Source: a virus. Taken from it: a stretch of 24,048 nucleotides of DNA. The DNA lies in the IMG/VR virus record IMGVR_UViG_3300028283_000033, positions 1 to 24,048 of that record. One strand, 5' to 3'. The position numbers and the translations under genes were made by a program. The first letter of the stretch is position 1, and each line of letters begins with the position of its first letter. Shown here in pieces: positions 1 through 7,747 of the stretch. Under the pieces are notes generated by a model. That model was given only the letters and a program-made list of their open reading frames with translations, was not told the DNA's origin and did no database searches.

Positions 1-552
1 ATCTGATACCAGTGTGCTGGTAGTTCCATGTAAAGATAAATAAGTGGCAAGGTAAGCGTTCAACTCAGCATTAGGATAAACGAATTGATTATCGAATGCT
101 AATTTTAAAGCTGCTAAAGTTACACTTGTGGCACAAAGTTTTACAATTACTGCCTGAAGAACATCATGAGTTCCTGAGGAAGCATCGACTGCTGCTAAAC
201 AATCAATATTATAATCTGCTTCGATTGTGGCAATTGCTTCGCCAAGATTAATAACTTGTTCCTGTAGATCACAACTAGCTTTAATTAGAGCAGTTACGAA
301 ATCTACAATTGTGAGATTTCCACAAACTGGTAAATATCCTCCAACTAAGTTGCAAATTATGTCTGGATCAATTACAGGATGTATTCCTGTTCCATCCAAT
401 GCACTCATAAGGAATGTAGAAAGAGATTCCTCAATGTTAGAAAGAGAATCTCCTGTAGTAATTCCTAAGGAAGGAATATTAATCCCTGTATATCTAACAC
501 ATCTGTCTGAGACTATCTCAGCACATCCGTTAAAGCAATTTGAACAACTCAT
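1..552 (-). CDS. Phage structural candidate, C-terminus beyond window edge (partial)
   Basis: An open frame of 184 codons runs from an ATG at 550-552 to the left edge without a stop, so the C-terminus is missing. The protein begins MSCSNCFNGCAEIVSD, with cysteines at residues 3, 6, 10 and 18 that could form disulfides or bind metal. The rest is acidic and looks helical, with few basic residues. I recall similar Cys-rich N-termini in Bacteroidota phage structural proteins, but no function is attached to them, so this is weak family knowledge. It starts 18 nt after the FISUMP-tipped gene 571-1872 ends and is probably co-transcribed with it, which suggests another tail or fibre component. The leader is A/T only, with no Shine-Dalgarno sequence. 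Whether it also carries a Thr/Ser linker or a tip domain cannot be seen here. Confidence 0.75.
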   Translation of the reverse strand, partial: MSCSNCFNGCAEIVSDRCVRYTGINIPSLGITTGDSLSNIEESLSTFLMSALDGTGIHPVIDPDIICNLVGGYLPVCGNLTIVDFVTALIKASCDLQEQVINLGEAIATIEADYNIDCLAAVDASSGTHDVLQAVIVKLCATSVTLAALKLAFDNQFVYPNAELNAYLATYLSLHGTTSTLVSD

Positions 553-570
553 ATTCTTATATTTTATAAA

Positions 571-1872
571 TTAAGGAATAACATAATAACACATTGCACC
601 AGCAGTAGCATTTTGCCAGTCAGTATTATCCTGAAGCATAGGTACGATTGTACCATCATTATAATGCGTACATTTCCAGTTGGAAGCAACCCATACCTGA
701 TTACCAATTTTCACTGTCTGATAAATATTACTATCAAAGTCTGTTACAGTATCTCCAGGATTCCATGTATTAGGGTCATCTTTAATAAATCGTATAGAAA
801 TGCCATAATTAACATAACCTTGAGCATTAACTATACTTGTAAGAAAACTAGCCACACCATAATACCAGTAAATAATATTGTTCGTCCAATATTCTCCAAT
901 AGTCTTAAATGAAGTAGGAGTACCATTAACTAATCTAAATCCAGAACCTCTTGCAGAAAATCCTGAACTATTAGTAGCATCAGCATTAGGAGCATTCCAA
1001 TAAGTAGTTCCTATTGTTTTAACCGCACTTCCTGCTGTATTAGGTGTCGATAAGTATCCACTTCCGTCTATAGTAATAGCATTATCTAACTCTTGAGCCA
1101 AAGTATCAAATTGTTCCTTTGTTGGTAAACTATATCCAGTTGGAGCCATTGGTGAGTCTGGAGCATCATCTCCTGTTGTATCTCCAATTGCTGCTCTCCA
1201 ATTATATAAATAACCATAATCTTCTACAATAGGAGGAGCAGTTGTAGAAGTACTTGTTGTGGTTGTAGTTGTAGAAGTACTCGTGGATGTGGATGTACTA
1301 GTGGATGTACTTGTGCTCGTGCTGGTTGATGTAGAAGTACTTGTTGATGTTGAAGTTGACGTAGATGTACTTGTGCTTGTAGACGTACTTGTTGATGTAC
1401 TTGTACTAGTTGATGTAGAAGTGCTTGTACTTGTTGATGTTGATGTACTTGTAGATGTACTCGTTGATGTTGATGTACTAGTACTGGTTGATGTACTCGT
1501 TGATGTTGAGGTACTTGTACTAGTTGAGGTACTCGTTGATGTTGAGGTACTTGTACTAGTTGTACTGGTACTAGTTGAGGTACTCGTTGATGTTGAGGTA
1601 CTGGTACTAGTTGTACTGGTACTAGTTGTACTGGTTGATGTACTGGTGGTGGTGGTTGTTCCGTAAAGATATAATATTAATGATGATGTACATGCACCTA
1701 CAGATGTAATTGTAACATTATCTATTGTAGGATCAACAGTCACAGTTTTTCCTGCTAACAATTCTGTTAATGTTGCAGTTGGAGGTACTACACTTCCCAC
1801 ATTTGCAGTAAGAGTAAAATTAGGTCCCAATCCCCCCCCTAACCCAGCATTTATACTTATAATTACATTCAT
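571..1872 (-). CDS. Thr/Ser-repeat tail fibre-like protein with C-terminal permuted FISUMP domain
   Basis: This 433-residue protein has three parts. Residues 1-70 are a short Gly- and Thr-rich head (MNVIISINAGLGGG...). Residues about 71-211 are an almost pure Thr-Ser alternation. Residues about 218-433 resemble a FISUMP domain, a C-type-lectin/formylglycine-enzyme-like fold common in Bacteroidota surface and phage proteins. Recognisable FISUMP blocks are YGYLYNW, GYSLPTKEQFDTL, SSGFSARGSGFR, ISIRFIKDD, then IYQTVKIGNQVW and YNDGTIVPMLQDNTDW. The last two blocks normally come first, so the domain looks circularly permuted. The role is inferred to be a receptor- or glycan-binding fibre tip on an extended linker. 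The ATG at 1870-1872 has the leader AATAATAGAATAAA and no Shine-Dalgarno sequence. A TATAAATA octamer (1883-1890, minus strand), matching the T4 late-promoter core, lies 10 nt upstream. Confidence 0.85.
   Translation of the reverse strand: MNVIISINAGLGGGLGPNFTLTANVGSVVPPTATLTELLAGKTVTVDPTIDNVTITSVGACTSSLILYLYGTTTTTSTSTSTTSTSTTSTSTSTSTSTSTSTSTTSTSTSTSTSTSTSTSTSTSTSTSTSTSTSTSTSTSTSTSTSTSTSTSTSTSTSTSTSTSTSTSTSTSTSTSTSTSTSTSTSTSTSTSTSTSTSTSTTTTTTSTSTTAPPIVEDYGYLYNWRAAIGDTTGDDAPDSPMAPTGYSLPTKEQFDTLAQELDNAITIDGSGYLSTPNTAGSAVKTIGTTYWNAPNADATNSSGFSARGSGFRLVNGTPTSFKTIGEYWTNNIIYWYYGVASFLTSIVNAQGYVNYGISIRFIKDDPNTWNPGDTVTDFDSNIYQTVKIGNQVWVASNWKCTHYNDGTIVPMLQDNTDWQNATAGAMCYYVIP
1240..1662 (-). repeat. (Thr-Ser)n-coding imperfect hexanucleotide repeat
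   Basis: The minus strand reads ACN followed by AGY or TCN for about 140 codons, giving an almost unbroken Thr-Ser alternation. The 6-bp unit is degenerate. Longer units such as GTTGAGGTACTCGTTGATG (plus strand) recur around 1500-1600. The tract is a protein linker; the long Val/Leu/Asp-rich open frame on the opposite strand is a by-product of the hexamer. Confidence 0.9.
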
Positions 1873-1961
1873 TTTATTCTATTATTTATATTTACATAAT
1901 CCATTTAACCTATCGCTCGATATTCTAATTATTGTAATATCAAACATTTTGACACTTAATC

Positions 1962-4364
1962 TTATAGATAATAACAACGAGCACCTGTTGAAAGAATACT
2001 CCAAGCACTAGCGTTCATTACTTCTGGGATAGGACTTCCGTCTCTATATAGTGTTTCTTTTGAATTAGACAACATCCATACCTGTGTTCCAATTTTTACT
2101 GTATCGTATGTTTGTCCATCATTTCCAGTATATTTATCGCCTATAGTCCAGCTTGAATCATCTTTAATAAGTCTTACCGAATGACCTTCTATATTCTTAG
2201 TTGCTGGATAATTCATACTATAAACATCAGCACTGGTAGTGATTCGATTTAATGCAATACCGTTTGTATAATTACCCCCAAAGAATAATGTATCACTTGA
2301 CCATAAATATAAGGTCAGCCTAGTGTTTCCAAATACTCCATCGGGTTGTCTATAACCAGCAGGAAGCCCTAGAAATCCACTACTATTTGTTGCCCCCGCA
2401 TTAGGAGTTAACCAATGAACCGTACCAGTTTCTTTTAGTGCTCCACCAGCTATCGCATCTCCACCAAGATAAGTTACAAGGTCTCTAAACTCATTATATG
2501 TTGGTACATGCCAGCCAGTATTGGCAATACTATTAACCCCAGTACCAGATATGGCAAAATAGTTATATAATCTACCATATACATCAACAATGGGAGGAGC
2601 AGTTGTAGATGTACTAGTACTAGTCGATGTACTTGTACTTGTGCTTGTAGAAGTGCTAGTACTAGTTGATGTACTTGTACTTGTTGATGTAGTTGAAGTG
2701 GTTGTACTTAAATCAATAACAATTGTTCCCCCATTATAAACACAACTAGGTAATGTCGTTGTTGAAGTACTCGTTGATGTAGATGTACTGGTTGATGTAG
2801 ACGTACTCGTTGTACTAGTACTCGTTGATGTAGACGTACTTGTTGAAGTGCTACTTGTTGAAGTGCTACTAGTTGATGTACTGGTACTTGTTGATGTACT
2901 CGTTGATGTAGACGTACTCGTTGAACTAGTACTCGTTGATGTTGATGTACTCGTTGATGTAGATGTACTGGTACTAGTTGTACTGGTACTAGTTGTACTG
3001 GTACTAGTTGTACTGGTACTAGTTGTACTGGTACTAGTTGTTGTGGTTGTACCTATTATCGGTACAACGCCAATACCATTAACAATATAATCTGGAAGTG
3101 TCCAAGACCTATTTGATTTATATGACATTGCAAATAACAGTTCTTGGTCTTCAATTAAAAATATCTTCAATTCTGTAAACACCTTACCCACAATATTACC
3201 GCTAGCATCTGCCAAATCATAATATTTAGTATTAAGAGATTTTGTGATACCACTTAATGTTTTGGTATTACCCGTTGGTACAAGAGTAATACCCATTGTT
3301 GTGGTATTTGATTTATGCCACATAATCCAAGGTATTTCTAATTTAGATGTTTTTAATAATAACTCATCACCATATGTATTTGTTGGTGCTTCATTACTAT
3401 AGTGAACGATACCCAATTTACTATAAACAGGTATTTGCTGTTGAATATATGATATAAATCCAGCATATGTTCTGCTTGGTAATTGTGTAAATTTTCTGTC
3501 GCTATATTGAGTGCCCGCAATTTCTTCGGTATATACAATTGACAAATTCCAAAAAGGAAACGAAGGGGCTGAACATTCATTATTTTGACTAAATAACAAT
3601 ACATTTTCACTAATATAATCAGTAGCCAAATCATTATATATTGTACTTCCAGTATAATTTAAAAAATTATAGTAAATCATTGCGCCAGCAATGCCATTAT
3701 ACAATGTATTTCCACTGAAATTAGGTAAATTTCTATCAACGGTGATCACTAAATTATTGTTACCCAATGTTCCAGTTTTAGAGACAATTTGGTATGTTAA
3801 ATATGGTGCTGGATTATTTTTATTTATAGTATATCCAGTTGTACTTCCATAATGCACCCATTTAACCAAAAGTAAATCGCCAATAGCTGGCTCTTGACCG
3901 CTTGTGCCATATGCGGGTGTTTTTTTTAATTTTAAAGTTCTACCACCAGTAACTCCCGTAACATAAACCATTGCGTCTGGTTGTTTAACATGGTCTGCAT
4001 TAACTATAAAAGTTGTTGCATCATCCGAAAAAAATCCAAGCGGATTTACTTTATTGGTAACATCATATGACTTTGAAGAAATTGTTGGTATTATATTATA
4101 TGGGTCGCCAGATATTATGTTGGGAACAAAAGAAATTATTTTAGGATGTTTATCCGTTGGTTGTAAAATGCTTGAACTAGCTACAATATCCGCTTCATTT
4201 GTTAATAAACTAATATTAACATCTCTAACGAAATTATAATCAATTTCACTATCACCAATAGCAAAATATTTGAACGTTAAATTTCCAGTAGATAATTGTT
4301 CTCTACCTTTTGATGTTAACATCACATTTAAAACTAAGGGGTCTTTTTTATCAATAAATGCCAC
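1962..4364 (-). CDS. Paralogous-anchor tail fibre protein with Thr/Ser linkers and permuted FISUMP tip
   Basis: This 800-residue protein starts at GTG (4362-4364). An in-frame TGA lies just upstream, so no longer start is possible. Residues 1 to about 435 form an anchor domain opening MAFIDKKDP, with TSKGREQLSTGNLTFKYFA and GDSEIDY. I recall similar openings in proteins of T4-like phages, and inferred placement is on the baseplate or tail. The domain is clearly homologous, about 85% identical in DNA at its start, to the neighbour 4446-7688. Two Thr-Ser tracts follow (about 436-535 and 553-588), separated by a short non-repetitive insert with CVYNGGTIVIDL. The end (about 590-800) is a FISUMP-like domain: YGRLYNY, GWHVPTYNEF, GALKETGTVHWLTPNAGATN, SVRLIKDD, then YDTVKIGTQVWM and YRDGSPIPEV, again permuted. 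It most likely presents a ligand-binding tip on an elongated stalk. Confidence 0.87.
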   Translation of the reverse strand: MAFIDKKDPLVLNVMLTSKGREQLSTGNLTFKYFAIGDSEIDYNFVRDVNISLLTNEADIVASSSILQPTDKHPKIISFVPNIISGDPYNIIPTISSKSYDVTNKVNPLGFFSDDATTFIVNADHVKQPDAMVYVTGVTGGRTLKLKKTPAYGTSGQEPAIGDLLLVKWVHYGSTTGYTINKNNPAPYLTYQIVSKTGTLGNNNLVITVDRNLPNFSGNTLYNGIAGAMIYYNFLNYTGSTIYNDLATDYISENVLLFSQNNECSAPSFPFWNLSIVYTEEIAGTQYSDRKFTQLPSRTYAGFISYIQQQIPVYSKLGIVHYSNEAPTNTYGDELLLKTSKLEIPWIMWHKSNTTTMGITLVPTGNTKTLSGITKSLNTKYYDLADASGNIVGKVFTELKIFLIEDQELLFAMSYKSNRSWTLPDYIVNGIGVVPIIGTTTTTSTSTTSTSTTSTSTTSTSTTSTSTSTSTSTSTSTSTSSTSTSTSTSTSTSTSTSTSSTSTSSTSTSTSTSTSTSTTSTSTSTSTSTSTSTSTTTLPSCVYNGGTIVIDLSTTTSTTSTSTSTSTSTSTSTSTSTSTSTSTSTSTTAPPIVDVYGRLYNYFAISGTGVNSIANTGWHVPTYNEFRDLVTYLGGDAIAGGALKETGTVHWLTPNAGATNSSGFLGLPAGYRQPDGVFGNTRLTLYLWSSDTLFFGGNYTNGIALNRITTSADVYSMNYPATKNIEGHSVRLIKDDSSWTIGDKYTGNDGQTYDTVKIGTQVWMLSNSKETLYRDGSPIPEVMNASAWSILSTGARCYYL
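2600..2705 (-). repeat. Second (Thr-Ser)n tract of the 1962-4364 gene
   Basis: This is a degenerate ACN-AGY/TCN hexamer tract of about 35 codons immediately before the FISUMP-like domain. It ends in the linker TTAPPIVD, which is nearly the same as TTAPPIVED at the equivalent point of 571-1872. That suggests the linker and tip were copied together. Confidence 0.8.
2755..3055 (-). repeat. First (Thr-Ser)n tract of the 1962-4364 gene, with a perfect 15-bp tandem block
   Basis: The tract joins the anchor domain to the downstream modules. Within it, positions 2965-3039 hold five perfect consecutive copies of the 15-mer GTACTGGTACTAGTT (plus strand), encoding a TTSTS period. Perfect identity there, against degenerate hexamers elsewhere, points to recent slippage or amplification. 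Confidence 0.88.
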
Positions 4365-4381
4365 TTTACAAGAATTTAATC

Positions 4382-4389
4382 ATAAATAC
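4382..4389. promoter_or_regulatory. Candidate promoter octamer upstream of 1962-4364
   Basis: The minus strand reads GTATTTAT, 17 nt before the GTG start. The same octamer at the same spacing lies upstream of 4446-7688 and 8861-13231, and at 16 nt upstream of 18638-19036. On the plus strand it reads ATAAATAC, close to the T4 late-promoter core TATAAATA plus C, so the functional orientation is uncertain. Confidence 0.4.
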
Positions 4390-4445
4390 TAAAAACAATT
4401 TTTTATATTGGACAATATTAGAACAATCACCATTCATTTATTATT

Positions 4446-7400
4446 CTAAACGGTATTATCTAAATTAGCAATTACTGTTACCACACCCCCTGCGATTATT
4501 GTTATAGGACAACTACCACTACCCGATGTTGCTGGATTATGCCATAAGGAAGCATTACATGTTACACTATTAACATGATTGTTATAATCTAAATTAGGAC
4601 AATCCCAACTTACTGTTAATATTTTATTAGTACCAATATTAGACGGGTCAATGTCAAAAGACACCCCTCTACTAAATAAATTAGGAGCTATGTACGCCCA
4701 AGGTATATCGGCAATCAAAGGATCGGTTGGTGAAACATAATCAATACCATCTATACTTACTTTAGTAATTCTTGCATTACCATATCCTTGTCCAGTTACG
4801 CTAATAGATATAAAAGTACGAACAGGTGGAACAGGAGGAGCTGTAGTGGTTGGTGTCACAGTTCTAAATGTATATTGAGCACCATAACCAGTTAAAGTCG
4901 AATTATGCGCATAAGCTTTGAATACATAATCCGTATTTGTTATCAACCCAGTCAAATCTATAACAATAACACCTGTTCCAGTGTTACCATCTGATACATA
5001 CACACCCGCTTCTGGTGGCATCCCGCTTGCAACAGTAGCATAGCAAATACCTCTAGCAATAATTGTCGACCCACCATTATCATATGCATAACCACCAAGA
5101 GTTGCAGTTGTTGCACCAATTTCATTTGGAACTGGCTGTGTGGTTGACACCCCGGGCGCACCCACTGGTGGTGCTGGCGGTCCTTCGGTGGTGGTGGTTA
5201 TTACACTTAATGTTGTAAATGTTTCCACATTAGCGGCATAATAAGTATGAGTTAAATTATCAATAACAATTGCTTTGTACACATACCCAGTATTATTAGA
5301 TAAACCGTTGACATAAAAACAATATGAACCTAATCCACCACCACTAGCATATACAGATGTACCAGCCTCTGGTGGCATTCCAGAACTATATTGAGCAGCA
5401 GTAATATAAACAATACCCTTTGCAACAACAGAGCCAGTTCCTTCTGATGTTACAGTTCCACAAACTCCCGCACTATTTTCTCCAGAATAAAATGATGCAG
5501 CTGTAACCACTGCTGGAATAGGTGGTGCAGCAGTTGTGCTGGTTGAGGTAGTGGTACTTGTTGAAGTACTTGTGCTAGTTGAGGTACTTGTTGAGGTACT
5601 TGTTGAGGTACTTGATGTTGAGGTACTTGTACTCGTTGTTGTACTTGAAGTTGAGGTACTTGTACTTGTTGTTGTACTTGTACTTGTTGTTGTACTTGTA
5701 CTTGTTGTTGTACTTGTTGAAGTACTTGTTGAGGTAGATGTGGTTGTTGATGTACTGGTGGTTGTTGCCACTGAGGTATCATATATTAAAACATTAACAT
5801 AACCACCATTTACAAAATCGATATTATTAATTAAATAGTCCCCAGCAATAGTATATGGTTGTGTATTTGTATGTCCAACTGAATCCCATACAGATACAAC
5901 TGGTAATACACCGCCAGCACCTAAAACAGATACAGTTACGGTTGAGCCAAATACTTCTCCCCTAGTCGTGCTAACTACTCCACTACTAAAAGTAACTGGA
6001 TAATCTGGAATTATGTTTAAATGATTACCATTTATTTTAGTATTTGATATTGAGATACCATTTATTCTTGTTTGTAAATAAACATTGGGTGATGGCAATG
6101 TGGTGCTTGTAGACGTACTTGTACTTGTAGATGTACTTGTAGACGTACTTGTAGATGTACTTGTTGTAGAGGTACTTGTTGTAGAGGTACTTGTTGTCGT
6201 TGTACCAATTGGTGGTAATGTCGTTGTGCTTGTTGAAGTACTAGTTGAGGTACTTGTACTTGTTGTGGTACTTGTACTTGTTGTGGTACTAGTACTCGTT
6301 GTGGTACTAGTAGATGTGGTTGTGCTCGTACTCGTTGTTGTTGGAGCAGCACCAGCACCGCCAATACTACCAACAAGATAATCTGGAAGCGACCAAGACC
6401 TATTTGATTTATAAGACATTGCGAATAATAATTCCTGATCTTCGATTAAGAACATTTTTAATTCTGTAAGTACTTTCCCAACAATGTTACCATCTAGGTC
6501 AGCTAAATCATAATATTTTAAGTTTAAAGATTTTGTTTCACCCGTTAATAATTTAACAACACCAATTGGAACAAGAGTTGCACCCATTGTGGTAGTGCTT
6601 GATTTATGCCACAATATGTTGGGTATCTCTAGTTTGGCGGTTTTTAGATATAATTCTTCTGCATATACATTTGCTGGGGAGTTATTTGTATAGTGTATTA
6701 TCCCTAATTTTTTATAAATTGGTGCTTGATTTTGAATATACGAAACAAACCCACCATATGTTCTACTATTAAACTGACCGAACTTTCTATCTGCAGTCTT
6801 AATACCCGCAATTTCTTCGGTATATATGATGGACATATTCCAATATGGAAATATAATGGTAGGACATTCAGTGTTATTTAAAAATGATGAAACACTCTCA
6901 TTTTTATATATAGCAATAGTATCATTAAACTCCGTACCACCACTATAATTAATGGTATTATAATAAATCATTGCACCAGCTTTGGCTGTGGGATAATATC
7001 CACTAAAGTTTGGTAATTTTCTGTCAACAGTAACAATCAGATTATTATTACCCAACGCACCAGTTTTACCAATAATTTGATACATCAAATATGGTGTTGG
7101 AACATTTTTATTTATTGTATATCCCGTAGTGTTTGTATAAATGCTCCATTTAACCAAAAGATAATCACCAATTAAAGGTTCATTGATGTTAGCACCATAT
7201 GTCGGTGCTTTTTTTAGACTTAAATTTGTTCCACCAGTAATTTCACTTACAACAACCATTGCATCTGGTTGTTTAACATGATTAGTATCGGTAATAAAGG
7301 TAGTTCCACTATTTGTGAAAAATCCTATTGATGTTGTTTTATTAACAATATCATAAGGCGTTGATGGTACTCTTAATATTAAATTATATGGATTACCAGA

Positions 7401-7688
7401 TATTGAATTAATCGAATTAATTGAATTACCCGTTGTATTTCTCGGAATGAAAGAAATTATATTTGGATTTTTATTAACTGGTCTTAAAATACTTGAATCA
7501 AGTGGATATGGATTATAATTGAGATGTGATTCAATTTCATTAATTTTATTTATTAATCCATAATCAACTTCACTGTCTCCAACAGCAAAATATTTGAATG
7601 TTAAGTTTCCAGTAGATAATAATTCTCTACCTTTCGATGTTAACATTATATTTAAAACAACAGGGTCTTTTTTATTAATAAATGCCAC
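4446..7688 (-). CDS. Large multi-domain Thr/Ser-linked tail fibre protein (anchor, shared domain, two FN3-like domains)
   Basis: This 1080-residue protein starts at GTG, with the same 28-nt leader as its paralogue 1962-4364. Residues 1 to about 445 are the shared anchor domain (MAFINKKDP, TSKGRELLSTGNLTFKYFA, GDSEVDY). A broken Thr-Ser tract with the spacer LPPIG follows (about 447-530). Next is a domain (about 530-640) containing INGNHLNIIPDYPV that is homologous to one in 14725-16770. A third Thr-Ser tract covers about 641-718. Two FN3-like β-sandwich domains (about 720-828 and 832-945) each carry GMPPEAG, so they look like an internal duplication. A terminal β-rich domain (about 946-1080) has IDGIDYVSPTDPLI, faintly like the shared domain. 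There is no FISUMP tip. The likely role is a tail fibre or adhesin on the same baseplate site as its paralogue; function is inferred from architecture only. Confidence 0.85.
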   Translation of the reverse strand: MAFINKKDPVVLNIMLTSKGRELLSTGNLTFKYFAVGDSEVDYGLINKINEIESHLNYNPYPLDSSILRPVNKNPNIISFIPRNTTGNSINSINSISGNPYNLILRVPSTPYDIVNKTTSIGFFTNSGTTFITDTNHVKQPDAMVVVSEITGGTNLSLKKAPTYGANINEPLIGDYLLVKWSIYTNTTGYTINKNVPTPYLMYQIIGKTGALGNNNLIVTVDRKLPNFSGYYPTAKAGAMIYYNTINYSGGTEFNDTIAIYKNESVSSFLNNTECPTIIFPYWNMSIIYTEEIAGIKTADRKFGQFNSRTYGGFVSYIQNQAPIYKKLGIIHYTNNSPANVYAEELYLKTAKLEIPNILWHKSSTTTMGATLVPIGVVKLLTGETKSLNLKYYDLADLDGNIVGKVLTELKMFLIEDQELLFAMSYKSNRSWSLPDYLVGSIGGAGAAPTTTSTSTTTSTSTTTSTSTTTSTSTTTSTSTSTSTSTSTTTLPPIGTTTTSTSTTSTSTTSTSTSTSTSTSTSTSTSTSTTLPSPNVYLQTRINGISISNTKINGNHLNIIPDYPVTFSSGVVSTTRGEVFGSTVTVSVLGAGGVLPVVSVWDSVGHTNTQPYTIAGDYLINNIDFVNGGYVNVLIYDTSVATTTSTSTTTSTSTSTSTSTTTSTSTTTSTSTTTSTSTSTSSTTTSTSTSTSSTSTSTSTSTSTSTSTSTSTTTSTSTTAAPPIPAVVTAASFYSGENSAGVCGTVTSEGTGSVVAKGIVYITAAQYSSGMPPEAGTSVYASGGGLGSYCFYVNGLSNNTGYVYKAIVIDNLTHTYYAANVETFTTLSVITTTTEGPPAPPVGAPGVSTTQPVPNEIGATTATLGGYAYDNGGSTIIARGICYATVASGMPPEAGVYVSDGNTGTGVIVIDLTGLITNTDYVFKAYAHNSTLTGYGAQYTFRTVTPTTTAPPVPPVRTFISISVTGQGYGNARITKVSIDGIDYVSPTDPLIADIPWAYIAPNLFSRGVSFDIDPSNIGTNKILTVSWDCPNLDYNNHVNSVTCNASLWHNPATSGSGSCPITIIAGGVVTVIANLDNTV
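5530..5765 (-). repeat. Third (Thr-Ser)n tract of the 4446-7688 gene
   Basis: This is a degenerate Thr/Ser hexamer tract of about 78 codons between the shared IPDYPV domain and the first FN3-like domain. It includes repeated 18-bp units with TTGTTGTTGTACTTGTAC (plus strand) around 5635-5710. Other reading frames give Gln/Val-rich or Val/Leu-rich peptides that are not genes. Confidence 0.85.
6100..6350 (-). repeat. First and second (Thr-Ser)n tracts of the 4446-7688 gene
   Basis: Two Thr/Ser hexamer blocks flank a TLPPIGTT spacer. Positions 6175-6240 are identical over 66 nt to 16328-16393 in the fibre gene 14725-16770, spacer included. This is direct evidence for exchange or duplication between the two genes. 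Confidence 0.88.
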
Positions 7689-7705
7689 TTTACAAGAATT
7701 TAATC

Positions 7706-7713
7706 ATAAATAC
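7706..7713. promoter_or_regulatory. Candidate promoter octamer upstream of 4446-7688
   Basis: The minus strand reads GTATTTAT, 17 nt before the GTG start at 7688. The whole 28-nt leader (7689-7716) is identical to that of 1962-4364, so on its own this copy could reflect duplication. The independent copies at 13249 and 19053 make conservation of a functional site more likely. Confidence 0.4.
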
Positions 7714-7747
7714 TAATAAATTAAAAAATTCCAACTAAGTCACATAA

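Noticed and set aside
227-574. Plus-strand open frame at the left edge (and 613-912)
   Set aside because: The minus strand carries continuous coding sequence with a proper start at 552 and the FISUMP gene ending at 571; the plus frames are shadows.
1240-1662. Repeat tracts as a CRISPR array or minisatellite outside genes
   Set aside because: The repeats are contiguous, without unique spacers, stay in frame as Thr-Ser, and are flanked in the same frame by folded domains.
1259-1666. Long plus-strand open frames of Val/Leu/Asp/Glu (also 2848-3090, 5536-5802, 6085-6381, 15353-15994, 16256-16675)
   Set aside because: They are the exact antisense of the Thr/Ser tracts; the hexamer simply lacks stops on the other strand. 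They have no independent start signal and no non-repetitive domain.
1920-1945. Weak inverted repeat GATATT...AATATC between two fibre genes as a terminator
   Set aside because: The stem is only 6 A/T-rich base pairs with no T run after it on the minus strand.
3353-3634. Alternative minus-strand frame within the anchor domain of 1962-4364
   Set aside because: It lies wholly inside a conserved coding domain shared with a paralogue; overlapping coding is not supported.
5450-5782. Gln/Val-rich minus-strand frames (also 6062-6376 and 15528-15971)
   Set aside because: They are out-of-frame readings of the same repeat tracts inside larger, clearly coding genes with recognisable domains on both sides.
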